A program made the position numbers and the translations under genes. A DNA stretch of 64,000 nt from Actinomycetospora succinea. GTDB lineage: Bacteria; Actinomycetota; Actinomycetes; Mycobacteriales; Pseudonocardiaceae. Below are positions 33,974 through 41,950 of this stretch, piece by piece. The stretch covers positions 1,178,001 through 1,242,000 of the forward strand of contig NZ_SNYO01000001.1 in assembly GCF_004363095.1 (NCBI RefSeq), given 5' to 3'. Positions within the stretch are counted from its first letter, which is position 1, and each line of letters starts with the position of its first letter. The notes under the pieces were generated by a model that was not told the origin of the DNA, did no database searches, and saw nothing but the letters and a program-made list of their open reading frames with translations.

Positions 33974-35191
33974 ATGACCACCACTCTCGACGCGGTCCCG
34001 ACCCTCGACGTCGACCCGTTCTCCCACGAGACCCTCGAGGACCCGCTGCCGATGCAGGCGGCGCTGCGCGACGCCGGGCCGGTCGTGTACCTCCCGCGCT
34101 ACGACCTCTACGCCGTCGCCCGCTACGAGGAGGTCCGCGCGGCGCTCGTCGACTGGCAGCGGTTCCCGTCGAGCGCCGGGGTCGGGATGTCGAACTTCAA
34201 GCACGAGACGCCCTGGCGACCGCCGAGCCTGCTGCTCGAGGCCGACCCGCCGCACCACGACGCGCCGCGCGCCGTGCTCTCGGCGATCCTCGGCCCGCGG
34301 GCACTGCGCCGGCTGACGGACCGCTGGTTCGCCGACGCCGAGGACCTCGTCGCGGGGCTGCTGGACGGTCGGGGTGACGTCGTCGAGCTCGACGGGATGA
34401 CCGCGCTCGCCGAGGCGTTCCCGCTGCGCGTCTTCCCCGACGCCGTCGGGCTGCCGGCCGAGGGACGCGAGCACCTGCTGCCCTACGGCGACCACGCCTT
34501 CAACGCCTTCGGCCCGTCGAACGACCTCGTGGCCAAGGGCGCGCCGCGGGTCGGCGAGCTCTCGGCGTGGGTGGCGTCGCAGTGCGCGCGCGAGGTGCTC
34601 TCCGACGACGGGTTCGGCGCGGCGATCTGGGCGGCGTCGGACCGGGGCGACATCACCCCGGCGCAGGCCCCGCTGATCGTGCGCTCGCTGCTGACCGCGG
34701 GCGTCGACACGACCGTGCACGGCCTCGGTGCCGTCCTGCACGGCCTCGCGACCCACCCCGACGCGTGGGCGACGCTGCGGGCGCGCCCCGAGCGGGCGCG
34801 CGTCGCGTTCGACGAGGCGGTGCGCTGGCAGAGCCCGGTGCAGACGTTCTTCCGCACCGCCGAGGGCGAGGTCCCGATCGGCGGCACGGTGGTGCCCGCC
34901 GACCACAAGATCCTGATGTTCCTCGGCGCCGCCAACCGCGACCCCCGGCACTGGCACGACCCCGACCGCTTCGACCTCGACCGCGACCCCTCGGGCCACG
35001 TGGGCTACGGGATGGGCCTGCACCAGTGCGTCGGCCAGCACGTCGCGCGCCTCGAGGGCGCGGCCCTGCTGACCGCGCTGGCCCGGCGGGTGGAGCGGAT
35101 CGAACCCGCCGCCGCGCCGACGAGGCACCACAACAACACGATGCGCGCCTTCGCCGCCCTGCCGCTGCGGCTCACCCCGGCACGCGCGTGA
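33974..35191 (+). CDS. Cytochrome P450
   Basis: Haem monooxygenase of 405 aa. The oxygen-activating I-helix segment is TAGVDTTVHG near residue 243, the ExxR motif is FDEAVRW near 278, and the haem-ligand loop is GYGMGLHQCVGQ with Cys352. The LHQCVGQHVARLEG stretch recalls CYP199/CYP255-like aromatic O-demethylases, so a methoxy- or alkyl-aromatic substrate is a reasonable guess. The reductase is 9 bp upstream. The 3' end overlaps the converging CocE-type hydrolase gene by 20 bp. Confidence 0.92.
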   Translation: MTTTLDAVPTLDVDPFSHETLEDPLPMQAALRDAGPVVYLPRYDLYAVARYEEVRAALVDWQRFPSSAGVGMSNFKHETPWRPPSLLLEADPPHHDAPRAVLSAILGPRALRRLTDRWFADAEDLVAGLLDGRGDVVELDGMTALAEAFPLRVFPDAVGLPAEGREHLLPYGDHAFNAFGPSNDLVAKGAPRVGELSAWVASQCAREVLSDDGFGAAIWAASDRGDITPAQAPLIVRSLLTAGVDTTVHGLGAVLHGLATHPDAWATLRARPERARVAFDEAVRWQSPVQTFFRTAEGEVPIGGTVVPADHKILMFLGAANRDPRHWHDPDRFDLDRDPSGHVGYGMGLHQCVGQHVARLEGAALLTALARRVERIEPAAAPTRHHNNTMRAFAALPLRLTPARA

Positions 35192-36932
35192 CCTCGATCC
35201 AGCTCTCGCCGCCGAAGTGCACCGTGTTGCGGCACAGGTACGGCGGGACGGGCAGGTCGAACTGCACGTAGCCCTGGCCCGGGTCCTTGCGCAGCAGGTC
35301 CGTGCGGCTCCCGAGGTCGAGGCGCAGGCGCTCGCCGGGGCGCAGCACGACCGGGAACGGGGTGAGGCTGAAACGCAGCACCACCGGCTCGCCGGGGACG
35401 AGGGGCTCGCGGTGCCCGGAGTCGATCGCGATCTCGGTCGCGGTGCTGCGCGCCTCGTCCTCGGTGCGGGCGACCGGACGGATCGCGCCCATCGAGAGCT
35501 GGTGGAGCGCGCCGTCGGTGTCGACGCGGGTCAGACGGGCGAGGACGTAGGAGTCGATCTCGTTGGCGCTGAAGGTCAGGCGTGCGGTGACGGGGCCGGC
35601 GAGGTGCAGCTCCTCGGTGACCGGCAGCTCGAAGGTCAGCAGCTGGTTCGCCAGCTCGTCGAGCCCGCCGAGCACCGGCACACCGCGCGGCACCGCGGCC
35701 CAGGAGCTCGCGCCGGCCGCGGCGGCCCCGGTCGTCAGCCGGTGGGTCTCGTGGTCCGCACCCGCCGACTCGAGACCGAGGCGCACGACCTCGCCGTCCG
35801 GCGGCGGGAAGTCGGCGGCGGCCGCGAAAGCGCCGTCCCCCTCGACCCAGTACCGCACGGGCGGCTGGTCGGCGTAGCCGTTGTCGACGCCGTGCAGGAC
35901 GTGGTCGAAGAACGCCAGCGCCTCGCCCTGCCAGGCGTACACGGGCAGGTCGTACTCGGGCGGCCCGAGGATCAGCCACCTCCGGTCGGCCGGCGTGCCC
36001 GCGTGCTCGAACAGGTCGTAGGCACCGAACTGGTGCAGGTTGAGGTAGCCGAGGTTCTGCACGACGGCGAACGGGACCTCGATCCCGCCGAGCACCGGTG
36101 ACGGGCCCTCCGGGATCGTCGACTGCGCGCGGGTCTTCTCGTCGAACATCCAGTGCGCGTAGATCGCGCGGACGAACTCGTCGGGGGTCGCCGCCATGAA
36201 CTTCTCGAACATCGTGCTCACGTTGCGGTGGACCAGCTTCTCGAGCAGCGGGTGCAGCGCGCCGTTGGTGAGGTGGCTGATCAGGGCGCGGCGGTCCGGG
36301 GTGAGGCGGGCGTCGTAGCGCGCGTCGGTGAAGTTCGCGCCCATCCACAGCGAGAAGAAGAAGCTGCCGGGCACGCCGCCGAACTGGACGAGGTGGCGGA
36401 AGTAGTCGGTGCAGACCTCGTTGGCGAAGAACGCCCGGAGCGCCGGCGGCCTGCGGGCGGCGACCTGGAGCTGGGTCATGCCGTAGTACGACGTGCCGAA
36501 GAGCACGACCTCGCCGGTGCACCAGGGCTGCTCGGCGGCCCAGGCGATGACCGCCTCGTGGTCGTCGACGTCCTGGTCGGCGAAGAACATCACCTGCTCG
36601 CCGGTGGAGCGGCCCATGCCCCGGCGCTCGACGATCACCGAGCAGTAGCCGCGGTCGGTGAACACCGGCGGCGACCCGATCTCGTTGGAGCCGGTCGGGA
36701 TGCCCGCGGTGTGCGTCTCGGTGCTGTAGGCGGCGAACGAGACGACGGCGGGGTACCGGCCCGGCGTCGCGGGCGTGTAGACGTCGGCGTGCAGGGTCGC
36801 GCCGCCGCTGACGGGGATCCGCTGGTCGGCGAGGACGCGGTTCCCGAGCCCCTCGGCGGCCAGGGCCCGGGGCGTCCACCCCGCGTACTGGCGTCCGGCG
36901 GTCGAGCCCTTCAGCGGGATGCGCGGGGACAT
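35172..36932 (-). CDS. CocE/NonD-family (S15) hydrolase
   Basis: 586 aa serine hydrolase. The core is alpha/beta with nucleophile Ser148 in FGTSYYG. YCSVIVERRGMGRSTGEQ near residue 100 is typical of the family. The C-terminal jelly-roll domain (about 430-586) carries LRLDLGSRTD. Members cleave esters or amides (cocaine esterase, X-Pro peptidase, nonactate hydrolase); the substrate is not given by the sequence. ATG 36932 overlaps the 3' end of the TetR gene by 22 bp, so it is coupled to its regulator. No signal peptide. Confidence 0.9.
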   Translation of the reverse strand: MSPRIPLKGSTAGRQYAGWTPRALAAEGLGNRVLADQRIPVSGGATLHADVYTPATPGRYPAVVSFAAYSTETHTAGIPTGSNEIGSPPVFTDRGYCSVIVERRGMGRSTGEQVMFFADQDVDDHEAVIAWAAEQPWCTGEVVLFGTSYYGMTQLQVAARRPPALRAFFANEVCTDYFRHLVQFGGVPGSFFFSLWMGANFTDARYDARLTPDRRALISHLTNGALHPLLEKLVHRNVSTMFEKFMAATPDEFVRAIYAHWMFDEKTRAQSTIPEGPSPVLGGIEVPFAVVQNLGYLNLHQFGAYDLFEHAGTPADRRWLILGPPEYDLPVYAWQGEALAFFDHVLHGVDNGYADQPPVRYWVEGDGAFAAAADFPPPDGEVVRLGLESAGADHETHRLTTGAAAAGASSWAAVPRGVPVLGGLDELANQLLTFELPVTEELHLAGPVTARLTFSANEIDSYVLARLTRVDTDGALHQLSMGAIRPVARTEDEARSTATEIAIDSGHREPLVPGEPVVLRFSLTPFPVVLRPGERLRLDLGSRTDLLRKDPGQGYVQFDLPVPPYLCRNTVHFGGESWIEVTRVPG

Positions 36933-37483
36933 GGTGCCTCTCGGGAGTGGTCGGACATGCCGGTCAGCAGCGTGGTGAGCACGGCCTCGGCGCGGGGGCG
37001 GAACTGCTCGCCGCCCTGGGCGAGCGCGAGGACGGCGACGCCGGTGGAGGTGGTCTGCAGGGCGTCGAGCGCGGTCGGGGTGACCGGGACGCCGAACGCC
37101 GTGAGCAGGGCGGCGCCGAGCGGGGCGATGCCGCGGCCCAGCTGGGCCATGCTCGCGCGGACGGCGTCGTCGAGCTCGGCGCTCTGGGTGAGCGCGAGCA
37201 GCACGCGGGTCTGCTCGGGGGCGACGAGGACGTCGAGCAGGGCCGCGAGCTTCCCCTCGGCCCCCTCGGCGTCGCCGACCGGGGCGAGCGCGGCGATGCG
37301 CTGCTGCACCGCCTCGTGCGCCACGGCGGCGAGCAGGTCGTCGCGGGTCGGGAAGTAGTAGGTCAGGTGGCTCTGGCGCAGGCCCGCCCGTCGGGCCACC
37401 CGCGGCTGGGTGAACGCGCCGAGCCCGCCCTCCCGGACGACGTCCAGGGCGGCGCGCACGATCTCGCCGCGCCGGTCCGCCAT
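36911..37483 (-). CDS. TetR-family repressor
   Basis: 190 aa. HTH at about residues 5-50 (RGEIVRAALDVVREGGLGAFTQPRVARRAGLRQSHLTYYFPTRDDLL). The C-terminal half is a normal ligand-binding bundle. Start ATG 37483. Its gene overlaps the start of the CocE/NonD hydrolase by 22 bp, and a perfect inverted repeat lies 15 bp upstream, so it probably represses itself and the hydrolase. The inducer is likely the hydrolase substrate or a product, which is inference. Confidence 0.88.
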   Translation of the reverse strand: MADRRGEIVRAALDVVREGGLGAFTQPRVARRAGLRQSHLTYYFPTRDDLLAAVAHEAVQQRIAALAPVGDAEGAEGKLAALLDVLVAPEQTRVLLALTQSAELDDAVRASMAQLGRGIAPLGAALLTAFGVPVTPTALDALQTTSTGVAVLALAQGGEQFRPRAEAVLTTLLTGMSDHSREAPCPRASR

Positions 37484-37498
37484 GTCCCGCCTCCCTGG

Positions 37499-37514
37499 TT
37501 GGTAGTCCTACCAA
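37499..37514. promoter_or_regulatory. TetR operator: perfect 7-bp inverted repeat
   Basis: TTGGTAG-TC-CTACCAA, a 16-bp site with perfect arms, 15 bp upstream of the TetR start codon. The place and size are typical of an autoregulatory TetR site. Confidence 0.7.
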
Positions 37515-37559
37515 ACTCCTGGTCGGGCGAGAAGTCAACGACGACCGCGTCCCGGAGCG

Positions 37560-38267
37560 TCAGTCGGCGGGCCGCCCCAGCAGCGGGCGCACCAGGGCCC
37601 GGATGGCGGGGGAGGGGGCCAGGCCGAGCTCGGCGCGCAGCAGCGTCCGGAAGCTCTCGTACTGGTTGAGGGCCTCGGCGCTGTTGCCCTCGGCGAGGTG
37701 GACCTCGATGACGCGGCGGTGGGCGCTCTCGCGCAGCGGCTCCTGGGCCACCGCCTCCAGGCCGGCGCGCAGCGCGTCGGTGTAGCGCCCCTGCTCGCAG
37801 GCGCGGGCACACCGGTCCTCCAGTGCGTGCAGGCGCAGCTGGCGGTGGCGCTCCCGCTCGACGAGGACCCACTCGTCGCACCAGCCGGGCAGCAGCTCGC
37901 CGTCGGCCATCGGGGTGACGGGGGTCGTGTCGGAGGCGTCGGGGTCGTCGAGCGCGTAGAGGTCGACCGCTGTGCCCCGGTGCAGCGACACCGTCGTCGC
38001 GTCGGCCTCGACCAGCGCGGTCCGGTGGGCCGTGGGCACCTTCCACAGGGTCGAGCGCAGGCGGGTCAGGGCCTGGCTGTCGGTGACCTCGGGCCACAGC
38101 GTGCCGGCGAGCTGGTGGCGTCGGACCGGGCGCCGGGCCAGCGCGAGGAACGCGAGGACCCGCTCGGCGGTCGGCGTCAGGCGGACGTCGTCGTCACCGA
38201 CCCGGCACGCGAAGCGCCCCACGAGGAAGAGCTGCGCCAGCGACGGCGCAGGGAGATCGGTCGTCAT
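37560..38267 (-). CDS. BTAD-domain (SARP/AfsR-like) regulator
   Basis: 235 aa. The N-terminal winged helix (about 10-95) reads VRLTPTAERVLAFLALARRPVRRHQLAGTLWP and ALTRLRSTLWKV; the C-terminal BTAD domain (100-235) reads RYTDALRAGLEAVAQEPLRESAHRRVIEVHLAEGNSAEALNQYESFRTLL. It is the small SARP layout without NTPase or TPR parts. SARPs activate pathway genes, often for secondary metabolism; here no such cluster lies next to it. It is upstream of the TetR-hydrolase unit on the same strand, 45 bp before the operator. Start ATG 38267. Confidence 0.88.
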   Translation of the reverse strand: MTTDLPAPSLAQLFLVGRFACRVGDDDVRLTPTAERVLAFLALARRPVRRHQLAGTLWPEVTDSQALTRLRSTLWKVPTAHRTALVEADATTVSLHRGTAVDLYALDDPDASDTTPVTPMADGELLPGWCDEWVLVERERHRQLRLHALEDRCARACEQGRYTDALRAGLEAVAQEPLRESAHRRVIEVHLAEGNSAEALNQYESFRTLLRAELGLAPSPAIRALVRPLLGRPAD

Positions 38268-38544
38268 CGCCGCCGTTCCCGCCGGGCGCGCGCCCGGCTG
38301 ATCGCGTCAGGGGAGGTCCCGCGGGGGGACCGAGGCGGCGCGCTCGTCGGATTCAACGCGCTCGGCCCGCCGTGAGGGCGGCGGACGGAGCGGGGGTGCC
38401 CACCGATGACGCGATCGAGACGTCGTCGGGGACGCCGATGGAGACGGTGCCGGGGACGGCGGTGGGGACGGCGGTGGGGACGGCGCGGGGACGGGGGTCT
38501 CACAGGCTGCACGGACCGCACCGCGAATCCCCGAAAGGAACACC
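38268..38544. repeat. 277-bp gap with imperfect 12-nt direct repeats (38428-38497)
   Basis: Gene-free divergent region between the BTAD and Mn-catalase genes. At 38428-38497 the sequence has 12-nt periodicity, with copies GGGGACGGCGGT at 38452 and 38464 and variants at 38428, 38440 and 38476. It may hold both promoters. The AAAGGAA before GTG 38545 is the Mn-catalase ribosome site. No reliable gene found. Confidence 0.5.
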
Positions 38545-39498
38545 GTGTTCTTCCACGTGCAGCGCATGCTCAACGAGATCGTCCCGGACGAGCCGGACCC
38601 GGCGGCCGCCAACGCCCTGCAGGAGGGGCTGGGCGGTCAGTTCGGCGAGATGCGCACGATGATGCAGTACCTCTTCCAGAGCTTCAATTTCCGCGGCCCG
38701 ACGGCCAAACCGTTCCGTGACCTGCTCTACGGCGTCGGGACCGAGGAGATCGGCCACGTCGAGCTGATCGCGTCGACGATCGCGCAGCTGGTCGACGGCT
38801 CGCCCCGCTACCAGGGCAACCCGACCTCGCTGGACGAGCCCGGTGCAGGCGGGGAGACCCCGCTGTCGCTGGCGCTGTCCGGCGGCAACATCCACCACTG
38901 GCTCGTCGGCGCCCAGGGCGCGCTGCCCGTCGACGCGCAGGGCGACCCGTGGACCGGCAAGTACGTCTACGACAGCGGCAACCTCCCGCTGAACCTGCTC
39001 TACAACCTCATGCTCGAGTCGACCGGCCGCCTGCAGAAGTGCCGGCTCTACGAGATGACCGCCAACAAGACCGCGCGGTCGACGATCGCGTACCTCATCG
39101 TGCGGGACCAGGCGCACGAGAACGCCTACGCCAAGGCGCTGGAGGCCCTCGGCGTCGAGTGGAACAAGCTGCTGCCGATCCCGAAGACGAACGCCGAGCG
39201 CTTCCCCGAGGTGGCGACGCTGCTCGAGCAGGGGCTGCAGAGCAAGCAGTACACCTTCAGCCTCGACCAGCTGTCCGAGGCCGGCCGCGTCTTCCAGGGT
39301 GAGTCGCCCTCGAAGGACGGGACGACGCTGTCCACCGAGCAGGCGCCCGTGGGCGTCCCGTTCCCGGGGATCGCCGTCGAGCGTCCCGAGGAGTTCGGCC
39401 CCGGCCTCGACCCGGAGCTGATGGAGCTCGTGCAGGCCACGGCCGAGATGGAGATGCGCGAGACCGCGGCGCCGCTGTGGGGCCCCGCCGGGAGCTGA
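38545..39498 (+). CDS. Manganese catalase
   Basis: Di-manganese (non-haem) catalase that breaks down hydrogen peroxide; 317 aa. The metal ligands can be placed by spacing: Glu35 (GQFGEM), Glu68 and His71 (TEEIGHVE), Glu158 (LMLESTGR) and His191 (RDQAHENAY), the same intervals as in characterised enzymes. The last 50 residues are an acidic, Glu/Pro-rich tail. GTG 38545 follows AAAGGAA. The Nramp metal transporter is 72 bp downstream, past a hairpin, which makes functional sense as a Mn supply. Confidence 0.94.
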   Translation: MFFHVQRMLNEIVPDEPDPAAANALQEGLGGQFGEMRTMMQYLFQSFNFRGPTAKPFRDLLYGVGTEEIGHVELIASTIAQLVDGSPRYQGNPTSLDEPGAGGETPLSLALSGGNIHHWLVGAQGALPVDAQGDPWTGKYVYDSGNLPLNLLYNLMLESTGRLQKCRLYEMTANKTARSTIAYLIVRDQAHENAYAKALEALGVEWNKLLPIPKTNAERFPEVATLLEQGLQSKQYTFSLDQLSEAGRVFQGESPSKDGTTLSTEQAPVGVPFPGIAVERPEEFGPGLDPELMELVQATAEMEMRETAAPLWGPAGS

Positions 39499-39506
39499 GC
39501 CGGCTC

Positions 39507-39537
39507 GCCCCGCGGGTGTCGCCGACTCCCGCGGGGC
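39507..39537 (+). terminator. Hairpin between Mn-catalase and transporter genes
   Basis: GCCCCGCGGG and CCCGCGGGGC, a perfect 10-bp stem with an 11-nt loop, 8 bp after the Mn-catalase stop. No U-tract. It may terminate or damp transcription into the transporter gene. Confidence 0.6.
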
Positions 39538-39570
39538 CGCCGTCCCGTCCCGCCCGCCGGAGGAGCATCC

Positions 39571-40830
39571 GTGACGATCGCCGCCCACCACGACACCGCC
39601 CCCGGACCGTCGGCTCCGTCCCCTCGGCCCGGCCGCGTCCGCCGGCTGCTCCCGCTGCTCGGCCCCGCCGTCGTCGCCGCCACCGCCTACGTCGACCCCG
39701 GCAACTTCGCGACCAACACCGTCGCCGGCGCGTCCCACGGCGCGCTGCTGCTCTGGGTGATCGTCGCCGCCAACCTCATGGCCGTCCTGGTCCAGTACCT
39801 GACCGCCAAGCTCGGCCTCGCGACCGGCCGCAACCTCCCCGAGCTGTGCCGCGAGCACTATCCGCGCCCGGTGACCCGGGGGCTGTGGGTGCAGGCCGAG
39901 GCCGTCGCGATCGCCACCGACCTCGCCGAGGTCGTCGGCGGCGCGATCGCCCTGAACCTCCTGTTCGGCGTCCCGCTGCTCGCCGGCGGGCTCGCCGTCG
40001 GCGTCGTCGCCTGCGCGCTGCTCGCGGTGCAGCAGCGCCGTCCGCGCCGCTTCGAGCTGCTCGTGGTCGCCCTGTTCGGCGGCATCCTCGTGTGCCTCCT
40101 GACGACGCTGGGGCAGACGTCGCCGGACCCGGCCGTCGTGGCGGGCGGGCTCGTGCCGGGTCTCGCCGGCACCGACAGCCTGCTGCTCGCCACCGGCATC
40201 CTCGGCGCCACCGTGATGCCGCACGTCATCTACCTGCACTCCGACCTCACCCGCGACGCCCGCCTCCGGGCCGGGAGCACGACCGCGGCGCTGCGCGGCC
40301 AGCGCTGGGACCTGGGGCTCGGCATGGGCACGGCCGGCCTGCTCAACGCCGTCATGCTCGTCGTGGCGGCGACGGTGTTCTTCCGCCCGGGCGTGGCCGC
40401 CCCCGAGGACCTCGAGGGCGTGCACGCCGGGCTCGGCGCCCTGGCCGGGCCGCTCGCCGCGACGGCGTTCGCGGTCGCCCTGCTGCTCTCGGGGCTCGTC
40501 TCGTCGGGCGTCGGCACCTACGCAGGCCAGGTGATCATGTCGGGCTTCCTGCGCCGCCGGGTCCCGCTGTGGGTGCGCCGGGGCGTGACCCTCGCCCCCG
40601 CCCTCCTGCTGCTCGGACTGGGCGCCGACCCGACCGTGGTGCTGCTGATCTCCCAGGTCGTGCTGTCGTTCGGCATCCCGTTCGCGCTGGTCCCGGTGCT
40701 CGAGCTCGGCCGGCGCCGGGACCTCATGGGCGGGCTCGTGACCCGGCCCGCGGTGACCGCGGTGGCGGGCGTCCTCGCGGCCCTCGTCATCGGGGTCAAC
40801 GGCTACCTCGTCGTCGCGGTGCTCTCGTGA
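39571..40830 (+). CDS. mntH: Nramp divalent-metal transporter
   Basis: Inner-membrane proton-coupled Mn/Fe importer of 419 aa with about 11 helices. The ion-binding DPGN is at residues 42-45 in helix 1 (AYVDPGNFATN), and the helix-6 metal site is ATVMPHVIY with the Met that selects transition metals over calcium. It starts at GTG 39571. It follows Mn-catalase and probably supplies that enzyme with Mn. The TGA overlaps a small gene (GTGA). Confidence 0.93.
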   Translation: MTIAAHHDTAPGPSAPSPRPGRVRRLLPLLGPAVVAATAYVDPGNFATNTVAGASHGALLLWVIVAANLMAVLVQYLTAKLGLATGRNLPELCREHYPRPVTRGLWVQAEAVAIATDLAEVVGGAIALNLLFGVPLLAGGLAVGVVACALLAVQQRRPRRFELLVVALFGGILVCLLTTLGQTSPDPAVVAGGLVPGLAGTDSLLLATGILGATVMPHVIYLHSDLTRDARLRAGSTTAALRGQRWDLGLGMGTAGLLNAVMLVVAATVFFRPGVAAPEDLEGVHAGLGALAGPLAATAFAVALLLSGLVSSGVGTYAGQVIMSGFLRRRVPLWVRRGVTLAPALLLLGLGADPTVVLLISQVVLSFGIPFALVPVLELGRRRDLMGGLVTRPAVTAVAGVLAALVIGVNGYLVVAVLS

Positions 40831-41036
40831 CGGCCGGGCGCGAGGGGGCGGTGCTGCTCCTGTCCGCGTGGCTCGACGGCGGGGCGCTGCGGGTGCGGCT
40901 CACCGCGTCGGACGACCTCGGCGGCCCGACCCACCCGGTCGGCGTCGCGGGCGACGTGGACGGCGCGTGCGAGCTCGTGCGGCGCTGGCTGCAGGACGTC
41001 GTGGACGCGGACGAGACCCTCCGACGGGACGGGTGA
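40827..41036 (+). CDS. Small hypothetical protein coupled to mntH
   Basis: 69 aa, from the GTG in the mntH stop overlap. It looks like a compact beta-beta-beta-alpha unit (AVLLLSAWLDGGALRVRLTASD, then a helix CELVRRWLQDVV). No known domain recognised. The overlap with mntH and normal codon use are the reasons to keep it; no function can be assigned. Confidence 0.5.
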   Translation: MTAGREGAVLLLSAWLDGGALRVRLTASDDLGGPTHPVGVAGDVDGACELVRRWLQDVVDADETLRRDG

Positions 41037-41187
41037 GACGAGGACCACACGGGTGTGGTCCGGCGTCTGCGTCCCTGCACGGGGCGGGTCGTGACGGCCG
41101 GAGAGCGCCCCGACACCCCGGGTGATGCCCGACGCCGCTTCGGGCCCCGGGCAGGATGGGTACGGATCCGTCATGAGCGGTACGCCG

Positions 41188-41194
41188 AAGGAGG
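41188..41194 (+). promoter_or_regulatory. Ribosome site fixing the PASTA-protein start
   Basis: AAGGAGG with 5 nt to ATG 41200, the strongest site in the area. It rules out the earlier in-frame ATGs at 41122 and 41173. Confidence 0.7.
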
Positions 41195-41199
41195 CGACG

Positions 41200-41592
41200 A
41201 TGGACACCGAGACGAAGGGGACGACCGAGGACATGGCCCAGGACACGGCCCAGACGGCCACGGACCTGCCCGAGGGAATGACCACCGTGCCCGAGCTCGT
41301 GGGCCTGCCGGCCGCCGAGGCGCACGACCGCGCCCTGGACGCCGGGGTGCTCGCCGTCGGCCGCAACGCGGTCCACACGGGCGCCGGCCGGGGGCACGTC
41401 GAGGACCAGGAGCCGTCGGCCGGGCAGAAGCTCGAGCGCGGCACCGAGGTGGGCATCTGGATCCAGGGCGGGGCCGCACGCACGCCGACCGGCCCGGACC
41501 CCGAGGACGGCCCGGACGGGTCCGGTGGGGGCGGCGGCGTCAAGCCCGAGCCGAGCCCCGTGGGCCCCGCGGGCGGCGGCTTCAACGGCTGA
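41200..41592 (+). CDS. Lone PASTA-domain protein
   Basis: 130 aa. After an acidic/Thr-rich start of about 30 residues comes one PASTA domain (about 28-92): VPELVGLPAAEAHDRALDAGV, then EDQEPSAGQKLERGTEVGIWI. The C-terminal 40 residues are Gly/Pro-rich. There is no signal peptide, membrane helix or kinase domain, unlike the usual PASTA Ser/Thr kinases and PBPs that sense peptidoglycan. It may be a cytosolic or non-classically exported decoy, which is speculation. The start is fixed by AAGGAGG. Confidence 0.8.
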   Translation: MDTETKGTTEDMAQDTAQTATDLPEGMTTVPELVGLPAAEAHDRALDAGVLAVGRNAVHTGAGRGHVEDQEPSAGQKLERGTEVGIWIQGGAARTPTGPDPEDGPDGSGGGGGVKPEPSPVGPAGGGFNG

Positions 41593-41682
41593 GCCCCAGC
41601 CGGTCCGGTGCCGGGCGGCCGCGCGGTGTGATCCGCGTCGGTCCGCCTGGCGCCGGACGGGAAAGCAGTTGACGATTCAATC

Positions 41683-41928
41683 GTGTACCACCACGTCTCG
41701 CTGCACTACGTCGGGCGCCCCGCGCTCGGCGCCTTCGTGAGCCCCGAGGACCTCGAGCGGATCCGCGCCCTGCGCGCCGCCGGGCAGCCGGGGACGGTCT
41801 CGGTGCTCGACTCCCGCGCCCGCCGCATCGTGGTCCACCCCGAGCGCCTCGTCGTCGACCCGCAGGTCCTCGGCTACGGTGCGGATCCGCTGGGCGACCA
41901 CCGCCGGAGCACCGCCGGGGTCGCCTGA
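41683..41928 (+). CDS. Small hypothetical protein
   Basis: 81 aa from GTG 41683: YHHVSLHYVGRPALGAF and a middle SVLDSRARRIVVHPERLVV. No recognisable domain. The frame has normal third-position GC and sits in an otherwise empty gap of about 360 bp before the hydrolase, which supports it. It may be real; the antisense frame is poorer. Confidence 0.45.
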   Translation: MYHHVSLHYVGRPALGAFVSPEDLERIRALRAAGQPGTVSVLDSRARRIVVHPERLVVDPQVLGYGADPLGDHRRSTAGVA

Positions 41929-41950
41929 GGTCCGGCTCCGGAGGGCGCCC

